Source: Streptomyces plumbidurans
Lineage (GTDB): Bacteria; Actinomycetota; Actinomycetes; Streptomycetales; Streptomycetaceae
Length of the DNA: 64,000 nucleotides
Assembly: GCF_019857225.1 (NCBI RefSeq)
Contig: NZ_JAFJSY010000002.1
Span: 124,001-188,000 of the forward strand
Direction: 5' to 3'
Below, in pieces: positions 8,904 through 17,516 of this stretch (position 1 is its first letter; each line of letters opens with the position of its first letter). The translations under genes were made by a program, and so were the position numbers. Under the pieces are notes generated by a model. It made no database searches. It had not been told where the DNA came from and saw nothing but the letters and a program-made list of their open reading frames with translations.

Positions 8904-10101
8904 CGGTGCCTCCCCGTCGCGTGACCGGCCTGCTGAGCCGGCGGTACCCCAGGAAACCGACCACGACCGCGACGGCCCCGGAGACCGCCGGGACCCCGTA
9001 CCCGGCCCGCGCGCCCGCCGCGTCGATGACCCAGCCGGCCATGGAGGAGCCGAGCGCGACACCGACGGCGAGCCCGGTGCTCACCCAGGTCATGCCCTCG
9101 GTCAGTTTCGCGCGTGGTACGTGCTCCTCGATCAGGGACATCGTCGTGATCATCGTCGGTGCGATGGACAGCCCCGCCACGAACAGCGCCACGGCCAGAA
9201 GCGGCAGGTTTCCGACCAGTAGGAGGGGGATCATACTCACGCCCATCGCACATACGCCCAGCAGCCAGCGGCGGGCGGGCGCCCCCGTGAAGTGCAGCAG
9301 CCCGAAGACGACCCCCGCCGTGCAGGAGCCCGCCGCGTACAGCGCGAGCACGAGGCTCGCGGCGGCCTTGTGCCCGCGCTCGTCGGCGAAGGCCACGGTG
9401 ACCACGTCGACCGCTCCGAAGATCGCGCCGGTGGCCGCGAAGGTGGCCACCAGGACCTGCAGTGCGGGGGAGCGCAGGGCCGAACCGCGGCCGTGCTTCT
9501 CGCGCGGGTGCGGTGCGGGCTCCGTGGCGCGCTGGGCGGTCAGCCAGAAGACGCCGGCCGCGAGGAAACACGCCGCGAGCAGCGGTCCGGCCTCCGGGAA
9601 CCAGGCCGTGGACAGGCCGATGGAGATGATCGGCCCGAAGATGAAGCACACCTCGTCGACCACGGACTCGAAGGAGTACGCGGTGTGCAGCTTGGGGGTG
9701 CCCCGGTACAGGGCGGCCCAGCGGGCGCGGATCATCGCGCCGAGACTCGGCACCGAGCCGATGCCCGCGGCGCACACGAACAGCGTCCAGTCCGGCCACC
9801 CGAAGTGCGCGGCGCACAGCAGCCCGGCCGCCGCGCTGAGCGCGATCAGGGTCGCGGGGCGCAGCACCCGGCGCTGTCCGTACCGGTCCACCAGCCGGGA
9901 GACCTGCGGCCCGAGCGCGGCGGCGGCGAGCGCGATGGTGGCCGACAGGGCGCCCGCGAGCCCGTAGCGCCCGGTGAGCTGGGAGATCATCGTGACCACG
10001 CCGATGCCCATCATCGACAGCGGCATCCGGCCGAGAAAGCCCGCGGCGGAGAAACCCTTGGTGCCGGGGACGGCGAACAGGGCGCGGTAGGGGCTGGGCA
10101 C
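8863..10101 (-). CDS. MFS transporter
   Basis: A 412-aa major facilitator with about twelve hydrophobic helices and the loop-2/3 signature VDRYGQRR near residue 71. It lies just upstream of, and overlaps, the lactone oxidase gene, so the pair probably forms one transcript. It resembles actinobacterial drug- or sugar-efflux MFS proteins, but the substrate is not predictable. The start is the GTG reading [13 protein letters not shown], a typical N-terminus of this subgroup. The last ~20 residues form a charged cytoplasmic tail. Confidence 0.85.
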   Translation of the reverse strand: MPSPYRALFAVPGTKGFSAAGFLGRMPLSMMGIGVVTMISQLTGRYGLAGALSATIALAAAALGPQVSRLVDRYGQRRVLRPATLIALSAAAGLLCAAHFGWPDWTLFVCAAGIGSVPSLGAMIRARWAALYRGTPKLHTAYSFESVVDEVCFIFGPIISIGLSTAWFPEAGPLLAACFLAAGVFWLTAQRATEPAPHPREKHGRGSALRSPALQVLVATFAATGAIFGAVDVVTVAFADERGHKAAASLVLALYAAGSCTAGVVFGLLHFTGAPARRWLLGVCAMGVSMIPLLLVGNLPLLAVALFVAGLSIAPTMITTMSLIEEHVPRAKLTEGMTWVSTGLAVGVALGSSMAGWVIDAAGARAGYGVPAVSGAVAVVVGFLGYRRLSRPVTRRGGTVEQHSEREERHVA

Positions 10102-10260
10102 GGGGTCTCCGGGGGGTACGGCTCAGTATGGCGCCGGCTGGGGCTCAGTAAGGTGCGAACGCAGCTGATACAGCTTACGGGTGAGGCCGCCCTAATGCAC
10201 CCCGCCGAACGGCCACCCCGCCGTTTCCCGGCCGTCAGTGCCGGGTGGCAGGATCGACCC

Positions 10261-11388
10261 ATGTCAGAAGTGCTCGACGCCAGTCCCTACGACGCCCTCC
10301 TCCTGCTCTCGTTCGGCGGCCCGGAAGGCCCGGACGACGTGGTCCCGTTCCTGGAGAACGTGACGCGAGGGCGAGGCATCCCCACCGAACGCCTCAAGGA
10401 CGTGGGACGGCACTACTTCCTGTTCGGCGGGGTCAGCCCCATCAACGCCCAGAACCGCGCCCTCCTGGACGCTCTCCGCAAGGACTTCGCGGAGCACGGC
10501 CTCGACCTGCCGGTCTACTGGGGCAACCGCAACTGGGCGCCCTACCTGACGGACACCCTGCGCGAGATGGTCGCCGACGGCCGCCGCCGCATCCTGGTCC
10601 TGGCCACGAGCGCGTACGCCTCGTACTCGGGCTGCCGGCAGTACCGCGAGAACCTCGCCGAATCGCTCGCCGCCCTGGAGGCCGAGGGCCTGGAGCTGCC
10701 GCGGATCGACAAGCTCCGGCACTACTTCAACCACGAGGGCTTCGTCGAGCCCATGGTCGACGGGGTGCTGCGGTCCCTGGCCGAGCTCCCCGAGGACGTA
10801 CGGGCCGGAGCGCACATCGCGTTCTCCACCCACTCGATCCCGACCGCCTCCGCCGACACGTCCGGCCCGGTCGAGACCCACGGCGAGGGCGGGGCGTACG
10901 TCGCGCAGCACCTGGAAGTGGCCCGGCTGATCGCCGACGCCGTGCGCGAGCGCACCGGCATCGACCACCCCTGGCAACTCGTGTACCAGTCGCGCTCCGG
11001 CGCCCCGCACATCCCGTGGCTGGAGCCCGACATCTGCGACCACCTGGAGGAGCGGCAGGCCGCCGGCGCCCCGGCCGTGGTCATCGCCCCCATCGGCTTC
11101 GTCTCCGACCACATGGAGGTCCTCTACGACCTCGACACGGAGGCCAGGGCCAAGGCCGAGGAGCTGGGCCTGCCGATGCGCCGCTCGGCCACGGTCGGCG
11201 ACGACCCGCGCTTCGCCGCCGCGGTCCGCGACCTCGTCCTGGAGCGCGCGGCCGTGCAGCGCGGCGAGGACGTCACCCCCTGCGCCCTGGGCACCCTCGG
11301 CGCCAGCCACCATCTCTGCCCGGTCGGCTGCTGCCCGGCCCGCGCCTCCCGCCCGGCCGCCGCCGGCGCCGACAGCCCCTACGCGTGA
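10261..11388 (+). CDS. cpfC: Coproporphyrin III ferrochelatase
   Basis: A 375-aa class I ferrochelatase, historically HemH. In actinobacteria it inserts iron into coproporphyrin III in the coproporphyrin-dependent haem route. Family motifs include [15 protein letters not shown] at the N-terminus, [17 protein letters not shown], the metal-site histidine in [24 protein letters not shown] and the catalytic Glu region [15 protein letters not shown]. Cysteines CRQY in mid-protein plus a CPVGCC cluster near the C-terminus suggest the [2Fe-2S] cluster known for actinobacterial enzymes. GGATCG just before the ATG resembles a -10, so the mRNA may be leaderless. Confidence 0.93.
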   Translation: MSEVLDASPYDALLLLSFGGPEGPDDVVPFLENVTRGRGIPTERLKDVGRHYFLFGGVSPINAQNRALLDALRKDFAEHGLDLPVYWGNRNWAPYLTDTLREMVADGRRRILVLATSAYASYSGCRQYRENLAESLAALEAEGLELPRIDKLRHYFNHEGFVEPMVDGVLRSLAELPEDVRAGAHIAFSTHSIPTASADTSGPVETHGEGGAYVAQHLEVARLIADAVRERTGIDHPWQLVYQSRSGAPHIPWLEPDICDHLEERQAAGAPAVVIAPIGFVSDHMEVLYDLDTEARAKAEELGLPMRRSATVGDDPRFAAAVRDLVLERAAVQRGEDVTPCALGTLGASHHLCPVGCCPARASRPAAAGADSPYA

Positions 11389-11396
11389 GGAGCGCC

Positions 11397-12221
11397 GTGA
11401 GCGACCCGACCGACCCCCTGCACCAGGAACTGCTCGCCCTCGCTCAGGAGGCCGCCCGCCGCGCCGGCGAGCTGCTCCGGGACGGCCGTCCGGCCGACCT
11501 CGCGGTCGCCGCGACCAAGTCGAGCCCGATCGACGTGGTCACCGAGATGGACATCGCGGCGGAGAAGCTGATCACGGACCTGATCTCCGAGCGCCGCCCG
11601 GACGACGGCTTCCTCGGCGAGGAGGGCGCCTCCACCGAGGGCACGAGCGGCATCCGCTGGGTGATCGACCCGCTCGACGGCACGGTCAACTACCTCTACG
11701 GGCTGCCCACGTGGTCCGTCTCCATCGCGGCCGAGCAGGACGGCGACACGGTCGTCGGGGTGGTGGCGGCCCCGATGCGCGGCGAGACGTACCACGCGGT
11801 CCGCGGCGGCGGGGCGCGCGCCACGGGTGCCTGGGAGGGCGAGCGCGAGCTGGCCTGCCGGCCGGCACCGCCCCTCGCGGAGGCCCTGGTCTCGACGGGC
11901 TTCAACTACGTCAGCGAGGTCCGCAGCCACCAGGCCGAGGTCGCCCGCAGGCTGATCCCCCTGCTGCGCGACATCCGCCGCAGCGGCTCGGCCGCGGTCG
12001 ACCTGTGCGACGTGGCGTCCGGCCGCCTCGACGGCTACTTCGAGCGCGGGCTCCACGCCTGGGACCTCGCGGCGGGCGACCTCATCGCCCGGGAAGCGGG
12101 CGCGCTGACGGGTGGACGCCCCGGAGAGCGCCCCGGACGCGACCTGGCCATCGCCGGTACTCCCGGCGTCTTCGAGCCCCTCCAGCGCCTCCTGGAGGAC
12201 TTCGGCGCCTGGCACGACTGA
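11397..12221 (+). CDS. Inositol monophosphatase family protein
   Basis: A 274-aa Mg-dependent phosphatase of the IMPase/FBPase superfamily. Metal-site motifs are visible: GEEGAS near residue 77, IDPLDGTVNY near residue 94 and the C-terminal HAWDLAAGD near residue 220. Family members hydrolyse inositol-1-phosphate, histidinol phosphate or similar sugar phosphates. The GTG start is 8 bp after the ferrochelatase stop and is preceded by GAGG, so the two genes form an operon. The substrate is unresolved. Confidence 0.9.
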   Translation: MSDPTDPLHQELLALAQEAARRAGELLRDGRPADLAVAATKSSPIDVVTEMDIAAEKLITDLISERRPDDGFLGEEGASTEGTSGIRWVIDPLDGTVNYLYGLPTWSVSIAAEQDGDTVVGVVAAPMRGETYHAVRGGGARATGAWEGERELACRPAPPLAEALVSTGFNYVSEVRSHQAEVARRLIPLLRDIRRSGSAAVDLCDVASGRLDGYFERGLHAWDLAAGDLIAREAGALTGGRPGERPGRDLAIAGTPGVFEPLQRLLEDFGAWHD

Positions 12222-12283
12222 CCAGGTGACCGAAGGGCCGCGCACCGGTGAACCGCAGGTGAACGCGGCCTCGTGACAGCACA

Positions 12284-12318
12284 GCGGGCCCCCGGCGCTG
12301 GATTCGCCGGGGGCCCGC
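12284..12318. terminator. Hairpin terminator, 14-bp perfect stem
   Basis: GCGGGCCCCCGGCG pairs exactly with CGCCGGGGGCCCGC across a 7-nt loop. It lies between the IMPase gene and a small gene on the opposite strand, so it probably serves both. Confidence 0.8.
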
Positions 12319-12343
12319 CGCCTCGCTGACAGCCGATCGAACG

Positions 12344-12508
12344 CTACGCGCCGACCTCCACACCGTGTTCGGCGGCGAGGCGGCGCAGGTCGTCGAGCTC
12401 GCCCTGCTCCACCTCGACGAGGAAGTCGTCGCCTTCGTCGCGAGCCCGCGTCAGGTCGGACTCGGTCGTCTTTATGCGCTGCAGAAGTCCTGCGGTGAAA
12501 GCGTCCAT
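12344..12508 (-). CDS. Small conserved helical protein, 54 aa
   Basis: A 54-residue acidic protein starting MDAFTAGLLQRIK and ending AEHGVEVGA. It is almost wholly helical by composition, with a heptad-like pattern (EVEQGELDDLRRLAAEHG) that could pair as a coiled coil. A purine-rich GAGGGGGCGC lies just upstream of the ATG. I recognise it as a small hypothetical protein often found next to cutRS in Streptomyces, but its function is unknown. It is closed by the shared hairpin. Confidence 0.6.
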   Translation of the reverse strand: MDAFTAGLLQRIKTTESDLTRARDEGDDFLVEVEQGELDDLRRLAAEHGVEVGA

Positions 12509-12830
12509 GCTGCGCCCCCTCGTCCTGGGTCGTGGGTCGGTGGCACGGGGGTGTGCCGTTCGGAAGGGGCGATCACGTCTCGCGACAAGCGGATCGCGCC
12601 GTGCCGCATGGTGCTGCAGCACTAGCAGAGCGTGATCGCGGGGTATGAACCGTCCTCCCCCCGCTTCCTTCCGTGGAAACCTCAACCCGACGACAAAATC
12701 TTTGATTCCCGGGACTCACACCTGTCCTTCATCCGGGCCTCATCCGCCGCCCACCCGCCTTACTGCCGACTTATGGCCGAAAAGGGCAGGATGGAGGCAC
12801 ACAGCCAGGACCACAGGAAGGACAACCGAC
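12509..12830. other. Intergenic region upstream of cutR
   Basis: About 320 bp between divergent genes. It holds no credible gene. The notable element is a pair of TCATCCG direct repeats spaced 11 bp apart roughly 85-105 bp before cutR, listed separately. Confidence 0.5.
12729..12746 (+). promoter_or_regulatory. 11-bp-period direct repeat, possible OmpR-type response regulator site
   Basis: Two copies of TCATCCG begin 11 bp apart, about one helical turn, upstream of cutR. This spacing is typical of binding sites for OmpR/PhoB-family regulators, the family to which CutR belongs. Autoregulation is an inference. Confidence 0.4.
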
Positions 12831-13484
12831 GTGCGTGTACTCGTCGTCGAGGACGAGCAGCTGCTCGCCGATGCGGTGGCCACCGGACTGCGCCGGGAGG
12901 CCATGGCCGTCGACGTCGTGTACGACGGCGCGGCCGCCCTGGAGCGTATCGGCGTCAATGACTACGACGTGGTCGTCCTCGACCGCGACCTCCCCCTCGT
13001 GCACGGCGACGACGTGTGCCGCAAGATCGTCGAACTGGGCATGCCCACGCGCGTGCTCATGCTCACGGCCTCCGGCGACGTCAGCGACCGCGTCGAGGGC
13101 CTGGAGATCGGCGCCGACGACTATCTTCCCAAGCCCTTCGCCTTCAGCGAGCTCATCGCACGCGTGCGTGCCCTCGGCCGGCGCACCAGTGTGCCGCTGC
13201 CGCCGGTCCTGGAGCGTTCGGGCATCAAGCTCGACCCCAACCGCCGCGAGGTCTTCCGCGACGGCAAGGAGGTCCAGCTCGCGCCCAAGGAGTTCGCCGT
13301 CCTGGAGGTGCTGATGCGCTCGGAGGGCGCCGTCGTCTCCGCGGAACAGCTCCTGGAGAAGGCCTGGGACGAGAACACCGACCCGTTCACGAACGTCGTG
13401 CGCGTGACCGTCATGACCCTGCGCCGCAAGCTGGGCGAGCCGCCCGTCATCGTCACCGTGCCCGGCTCCGGCTACCGGATCTGA
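12831..13484 (+). CDS. cutR: Two-component response regulator CutR
   Basis: A 217-aa OmpR-family response regulator. The receiver domain has the phospho-acceptor Asp in VVVLDRDLP near residue 46, the conserved Thr in MLTASGD and the Lys in LPKPF. The C-terminal winged-helix domain ends VTVPGSGYRI. Length and sequence match CutR of Streptomyces, which with CutS responds to cell-envelope/secretion stress. The GTG start gives the usual VRVLVVEDEQ. It lies 6 bp before cutS and is cotranscribed with it. Confidence 0.92.
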   Translation: MRVLVVEDEQLLADAVATGLRREAMAVDVVYDGAAALERIGVNDYDVVVLDRDLPLVHGDDVCRKIVELGMPTRVLMLTASGDVSDRVEGLEIGADDYLPKPFAFSELIARVRALGRRTSVPLPPVLERSGIKLDPNRREVFRDGKEVQLAPKEFAVLEVLMRSEGAVVSAEQLLEKAWDENTDPFTNVVRVTVMTLRRKLGEPPVIVTVPGSGYRI

Positions 13485-13490
13485 TACGCA

Positions 13491-14732
13491 ATGGCCGCAA
13501 CACCCGCTCTCCCCACCGCGCCCCCCAAACCCACCTGGGACCCCCGCAAGCCCGAGCCGCCGTTCCCGTGGCTGCGCCCGACCATCCGCATACGGCTCAC
13601 GCTTTTGTACGGCGGCATGTTCCTGATCGCCGGCATCCTGCTGCTGTCGATCATCTATCTGCTGGCAGCCCAGGCGCTGCACGAGGGCAGCGGCCAGACC
13701 TTCCAGCTGTCCGGCACCAACCTCGACATAAGCAGCTCCACCTGCCCCAAGCTCAACCAGGCGACCAGTAACGACCAGTTCAACTCGATCCTCGCCTCGT
13801 GCGAGGCCGTCCAGCGCCAGCACGCACTGGACGATCTGCTCAGCCGCTCGCTGCTGGCGCTGCTCGGCCTCGCCGTGATCGCCTTCGCCTTCGGCTACGC
13901 GATGGCCGGCCGCGTCCTGTCGCCGCTCGGGCGGATTCTGCGGACGGCACGCGCGGTGGCGGGCTCGGACCTGTCCCGCCGTATCGAACTGGACGGACCG
14001 GACGACGAGATCAAGGAGCTGGCCGACACCTTCGACGACATGCTGGAGCGCCTCCAGCGCGCCTTCACTGCCCAGCAGCGCTTCGTCGGCAACGCCTCGC
14101 ACGAGCTGCGCACCCCGCTTGCGATCAACCGCACGCTGCTGGAGGTCCACCTCTCGGACCCGGGCGCGCCGGTGGAGCTGCAGCAGCTCGGCAAGACGCT
14201 GCTGGCCACCAACGAGCGCAGCGAGCAGCTCGTCGAGGGCCTGCTGCTGCTCGCCCGCAGCGACAACCAGATCGTCGAGCGCAAGCCGGTGGACCTCGCC
14301 GAGGTCGCAGAGCAGGCCGTCGACCAGGTGCGCGCGGAGGCCGACGCCAAGGGCGTGGTGATCCGCGGCGAGCAGAAGCCCGCGATCGTCCAGGGCAACG
14401 GCGTACTGCTGGAGCGGATCGCCCTGAACCTGGTGCAGAACGCCGTGCGGTACAACGTGCCGGACAAGGGCTGGGTCGAGGTGACCACCGACGTCCAGCA
14501 CGGGCAGGCGGTCCTGGTGGTGACCAACACCGGACCGGTCGTACCGGCGTACGAGATCGACAATCTCTTCGAGCCGTTCCGGCGGCTGCGCACGGAGCGC
14601 ACGGGCAGCGACAAGGGCGTAGGGCTCGGTCTGTCCATCGTCCGCTCCGTGGCCCGGGCGCACGGCGGCCACATCTCGGCACAGCCGCGTGAGGGGGGTG
14701 GACTCGTGATGCGCGTGGCGCTGCCGATCTGA
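13491..14732 (+). CDS. cutS: Two-component sensor histidine kinase CutS
   Basis: A 413-aa membrane kinase. A Pro-rich cytoplasmic N-tail (1-30) is followed by TM1 (about 38-62), an extracytoplasmic loop of ~65 residues, TM2 (about 123-143), a HAMP domain, the HisKA box NASHELRTPLA with the phospho-His near residue 205, and the ATPase domain with N, G1 (VGLGLSIVRS) and G2 motifs. The loop carries two cysteines (SSTCPKLN and LASCEAV), as reported for CutS, where the pair is proposed to sense thiol redox state outside the cell. It pairs with cutR directly upstream. Confidence 0.92.
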   Translation: MAATPALPTAPPKPTWDPRKPEPPFPWLRPTIRIRLTLLYGGMFLIAGILLLSIIYLLAAQALHEGSGQTFQLSGTNLDISSSTCPKLNQATSNDQFNSILASCEAVQRQHALDDLLSRSLLALLGLAVIAFAFGYAMAGRVLSPLGRILRTARAVAGSDLSRRIELDGPDDEIKELADTFDDMLERLQRAFTAQQRFVGNASHELRTPLAINRTLLEVHLSDPGAPVELQQLGKTLLATNERSEQLVEGLLLLARSDNQIVERKPVDLAEVAEQAVDQVRAEADAKGVVIRGEQKPAIVQGNGVLLERIALNLVQNAVRYNVPDKGWVEVTTDVQHGQAVLVVTNTGPVVPAYEIDNLFEPFRRLRTERTGSDKGVGLGLSIVRSVARAHGGHISAQPREGGGLVMRVALPI

Positions 14733-14804
14733 CATCATGCCGCGAGCAGACGGGGATGTTCGCTTTGCGCGGAATTTTCGGGCCGCCCGATGGGCTGCCC
14801 CGTG

Positions 14805-14818
14805 TGTGATCGATCACA
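14805..14818. promoter_or_regulatory. TGTGATCGATCACA perfect palindrome
   Basis: A 14-bp perfect palindrome resembling Crp/FNR half-sites (TGTGA...TCACA), but with a 4-bp instead of the usual 6-bp centre. It is about 320 bp upstream of the DUF4193 start. The binding protein is unknown. Confidence 0.35.
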
Positions 14819-14928
14819 GGGGCGATTTTCCGGCCATCTACTCTCCGTGATCATGGGGGCTTCCGGAAAGCCGGGAAAATCCGGGTTTTCAGGTCACCTG
14901 ATCACGGGAAGTACAGGGTGAGGTGCCT

Positions 14929-14958
14929 TTGAACAGCGGCATGCGGACCGTGTACGGT
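14929..14958 (+). promoter_or_regulatory. Putative HrdB-type promoter (TTGAAC - 18 nt - TACGGT)
   Basis: The -35 TTGAAC and -10 TACGGT are separated by 18 nt and fit the principal-sigma consensus well. Transcription would start near 14965, giving a ~160-nt 5' leader before the DUF4193 ATG. The -10 is inside an inverted repeat. Confidence 0.55.
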
Positions 14959-14961
14959 CCG
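14944..14961. promoter_or_regulatory. 8-bp inverted repeat overlapping a -10 box, possible operator
   Basis: CGGACCGT-GT-ACGGTCCG is a perfect inverted repeat covering the whole -10 hexamer. A dimeric repressor bound here would block the promoter. No regulator can be assigned. Confidence 0.5.
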
Positions 14962-15125
14962 GTTCGCCATCCAAGCCGATCACTCGTGAGGAGTCCGGTT
15001 GGGTGTCGATTGAGTAACAGACCTTGATGTGAGGCAAAATCTCCGCCTCGGGTCGGGCACAAGTCCGGCCTCTCACGCGTTACGTGCGCTGGAGACACCG
15101 CAGACACCCAGAGGGGGAGAGCGAC

Positions 15126-15422
15126 ATGGCAACGGATTACGACACTCCACGCAAGACCGACGACGACGTCGACTCGGACAGCCTTGAAGAGCTGAAGGCC
15201 AGGCGGAACGACAAGTCGACGTCCGCAGTGGACGTCGACGAGTTCGAGGCCGCCGAAGGCCTGGAGCTGCCCGGCGCGGACCTCTCCAATGAGGAGCTGG
15301 CCGTCCGGGTGCTGCCCAAGCAGCAGGACGAGTTCACCTGCATGAGCTGCTTCCTGGTGCACCACCGCAGCCAGCTGGCCCGCGAGAAGAACGGCCAGCC
15401 GATCTGCCGCGACTGCGACTGA
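15126..15422 (+). CDS. DUF4193 family zinc-ribbon protein
   Basis: A 98-aa acidic protein starting MATDYDTPRKTDDDVDS. The C-terminal ~35 residues form a zinc ribbon with paired cysteines in FTCMSCFLVH and ICRDCD. This is the actinobacterial DUF4193 family, found in nearly all Streptomyces and mycobacteria. Its role is not established; the zinc ribbon suggests nucleic-acid or RNA-polymerase contact (inference). GGGGGAG lies just before the ATG. The gene is followed within 13 bp by the next gene. Confidence 0.9.
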   Translation: MATDYDTPRKTDDDVDSDSLEELKARRNDKSTSAVDVDEFEAAEGLELPGADLSNEELAVRVLPKQQDEFTCMSCFLVHHRSQLAREKNGQPICRDCD

Positions 15423-15435
15423 GGACGGGTCGGCC

Positions 15436-16362
15436 GTGACTGGCTCGACCCCTCCCTGGAAGCGCCGCTCCCTGCCGCGGGGAGCGGACGAAGGGCCGTC
15501 CGGCGGCCCTCATGGCGCGCGTGACGACGAGCGGGGCCCATCCGATGTGACGCCCGATGACAAGGGGCCCACCGGATCGGCCTCGCTCGCACCGACGGCC
15601 GGCCGGGGCGACCGCCCGGCTGCGTCGCAGCCCCCCGCGCCCGTCGCCAGACGGCGGGCCGCGGTCATCCGTGACAAGGCCAGGCAGGGCGTCCGCAAGG
15701 GCGGCAGCGCGGCCCGGGCGGGTCTGGCGTACCTCGCCGACCGGATCATCGACATCGCCCCGCGCGTGCCCGTACGTGACCTCGCCACGCTCCGCAGGCA
15801 GTTCCCGGGTCTTGGGCCCGAGCAGCTCGCGGACAAACTCGTGGCGGGCGCGGCCGCCGCGACCTCCACGGTCGGAGCGGGCATCGGAGCGGCGGCGATG
15901 CTGCCGGTGCCGCCCGCGATGCCCACGGAGATCGCCGCCGAGATCACCGGCGTCGCCGCGATCGAGCTCAAGCTGATCGCCGAACTCCACGAGGTCTACG
16001 GGGTACGACCGCCCGGCAACCTCAAGCAGCGCAGCACCGCGTATCTGAACTCCTGGTCGGGAGAGCGCCGGGTCGACGTGACGAAGCCGTCGACCATGAC
16101 CGCGGCGCTCAACAGCCATGCCAAGCAGCAGCTGCGCCAGCAGATCATGAAGCGCACGGTGCGCGACCTGCCGAACCTGATGCCCTTCATGGTGGGCGCG
16201 GCGGTGGGCGCGGTCATGAACCGGCGGGACACCAGGAAGCTCGCCGCCCGTATCCGCAAGGACCTGCGCAAGGTCCAGGTCCCCTGGGACGCGCTGCCCG
16301 CGCTGCCCCCACTGGAGGAGCCCGCCGACCCCCTGGAACTGGAGGACGGCTCCGAGGGCTGA
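15436..16362 (+). CDS. Conserved hypothetical protein with a glycine/alanine-rich hydrophobic core
   Basis: A 308-aa protein. The first ~75 residues are Pro/Gly-rich and disordered, a basic stretch follows, and the hydrophobic region TVGAGIGAAAMLPVPPAMPTEI leads into a helical pair. It partly resembles EcsC-like proteins of actinobacteria, but I cannot confirm this by eye. A second hydrophobic run occurs near FMVGAAVGAVMN. The GTG start lies 13 bp after the DUF4193 stop, so the genes are an operon. The stop codon falls inside a short tandem repeat array. Function unknown. Confidence 0.7.
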   Translation: MTGSTPPWKRRSLPRGADEGPSGGPHGARDDERGPSDVTPDDKGPTGSASLAPTAGRGDRPAASQPPAPVARRRAAVIRDKARQGVRKGGSAARAGLAYLADRIIDIAPRVPVRDLATLRRQFPGLGPEQLADKLVAGAAAATSTVGAGIGAAAMLPVPPAMPTEIAAEITGVAAIELKLIAELHEVYGVRPPGNLKQRSTAYLNSWSGERRVDVTKPSTMTAALNSHAKQQLRQQIMKRTVRDLPNLMPFMVGAAVGAVMNRRDTRKLAARIRKDLRKVQVPWDALPALPPLEEPADPLELEDGSEG

Positions 16363-16407
16363 GCGAGAAGGGTTGGGCGAGAGGGGCTGAGCGAGAGGGG
16401 CTGAACC
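16356..16407. repeat. 3.7 tandem copies of a 14-bp unit
   Basis: Units read GGGCTGAGCGAGAA, GGGTTGGGCGAGAG, GGGCTGAGCGAGAG and a partial GGGCTGAACC. The array covers the stop codon of the upstream gene and runs to the 3' end of the convergent DUF3093 gene. Probably replication slippage; copy number may differ between strains. Confidence 0.7.
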
Positions 16408-16408
16408 C

Positions 16409-16873
16409 CTACGCCGCCGCCTCCCGCGCCGCCTTCAGCGCCTCGGCCAGCCGCTCCGGCTCCCGCGTCGACAGATACAGGTACGGCGTCGGGTCCTCGG
16501 GATCGGTGACCACCACGCGCAGCGCCCTCGGGATGTAGGCGCGCAGCAGCAGGAAGGCGCGGGTGTCGGCCTTGTGCGTGCGCCAGGCGCGCGCCTCCTC
16601 CGCGTCCAGGACCTCCGTCTCGCCGAGGGCCGTGACCGGGATCTTCGCCTCGCCCGCGATCAGCGAGCCGCCCACCACACGGATGCGCACCGAGCCGTAC
16701 GAACTCGCCATGACGGCCGCCACCGCGGTGCCGCCGACCAGGCCGCCGAGCATCGGCAGGGTGCCGAAGGGCAGCAGGATCAGGGCGAAGGAGACGCCCA
16801 CCAGAAAGGAGATCAGCCACCACGAGCGCGGGGCCGTGAGGCGTTCTTCGTAGGGGGTGGTGGAGAGCTGCAT
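16409..16873 (-). CDS. DUF3093 family membrane protein
   Basis: A 154-aa protein with two adjacent N-terminal transmembrane helices (about residues 20-36 and 40-58) and a cytoplasmic beta-rich domain resembling a PH-like fold. It is the actinobacterial DUF3093 family, commonly next to dut in Streptomyces. The ATG reading MQLSTTPYEERL gives the expected N-terminus. It is divergent from the PaaI-type thioesterase gene, with ~58 bp between starts. Function unknown. Confidence 0.88.
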   Translation of the reverse strand: MQLSTTPYEERLTAPRSWWLISFLVGVSFALILLPFGTLPMLGGLVGGTAVAAVMASSYGSVRIRVVGGSLIAGEAKIPVTALGETEVLDAEEARAWRTHKADTRAFLLLRAYIPRALRVVVTDPEDPTPYLYLSTREPERLAEALKAAREAAA

Positions 16874-16931
16874 GGAGCCAAGCTTGACACGGTGTCCGGA
16901 CAGGGCGGACGCGCGGGTAAGGTCTGCGCCT

Positions 16932-17516
16932 GTGAGTGGTACTTCCCCAGCTCTTCAGCCCCCCGCCGACGCGGTGAAACCCGTGCGGCACCCCGATGCT
17001 CCCGTGCCCGGTGAGCTGCTGGGTGCCCACTACGAACACTGTTTCGGATGCGGTGGCGGGCAGGCCCATGGGCTGCATCTGGAGGCGCGGGCCGGTGAAG
17101 GCGTCAGCATCACCGCGGAGTTCACCGTCCAGCCCGCCCACCAGGGCGCTCCCGGCCTCGCCCACGGCGGGGTGCTGGCGACCGCGCTGGACGAGACCCT
17201 CGGCTCGCTGAACTGGCTGCTGCGGAGGATCGCCGTGACCGGACGGCTGGAGACCGACTTCGTGCGGCCGGTGCCGGTCGGCACCACCCTGCATCTGACG
17301 GCCGAGGTGACCGCGGTGGCGGGCCGCAAGATCTACTCGACCGCCACCGGACGCCTCGACGCCCCCGACGGGCCCGTGGCCGTCCGCGCCGACGCCCTGT
17401 TCATCGAGGTGAAGGTCGACCACTTCGTCGACAACGGCCGCCCGGAGGAGATCCGCGCCGCCATGAACGACCCCGATCAGCAAAGGCGCACCCGCGCCTT
17501 CGAGGTGAACCCGTGA
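16932..17516 (+). CDS. PaaI-type hotdog-fold thioesterase
   Basis: A 194-aa hotdog-fold protein. The motif [19 protein letters not shown] (about residues 76-94) is the PaaI/4HBT signature with the catalytic Asp/Glu region. A CFGCG cysteine pair precedes it near residue 39, as in the Streptomyces subgroup. The likely activity is hydrolysis of acyl-CoA thioesters; the substrate is unknown. The stop overlaps the dut GTG by 4 nt, so translation is coupled to dUTPase. Confidence 0.85.
   Translation: MSGTSPALQPPADAVKPVRHPDAPVPGELLGAHYEHCFGCGGGQAHGLHLEARAGEGVSITAEFTVQPAHQGAPGLAHGGVLATALDETLGSLNWLLRRIAVTGRLETDFVRPVPVGTTLHLTAEVTAVAGRKIYSTATGRLDAPDGPVAVRADALFIEVKVDHFVDNGRPEEIRAAMNDPDQQRRTRAFEVNP

Larger units (their letters stand above)
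14733..15125. other. Intergenic regulatory region upstream of the DUF4193 gene
   Basis: About 390 bp, lower in GC than the genes around it. It contains a TGTGATCGATCACA palindrome, further TGATCA sites, and a good promoter with an operator-like inverted repeat; these are listed separately. No gene is seen. Confidence 0.6.
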
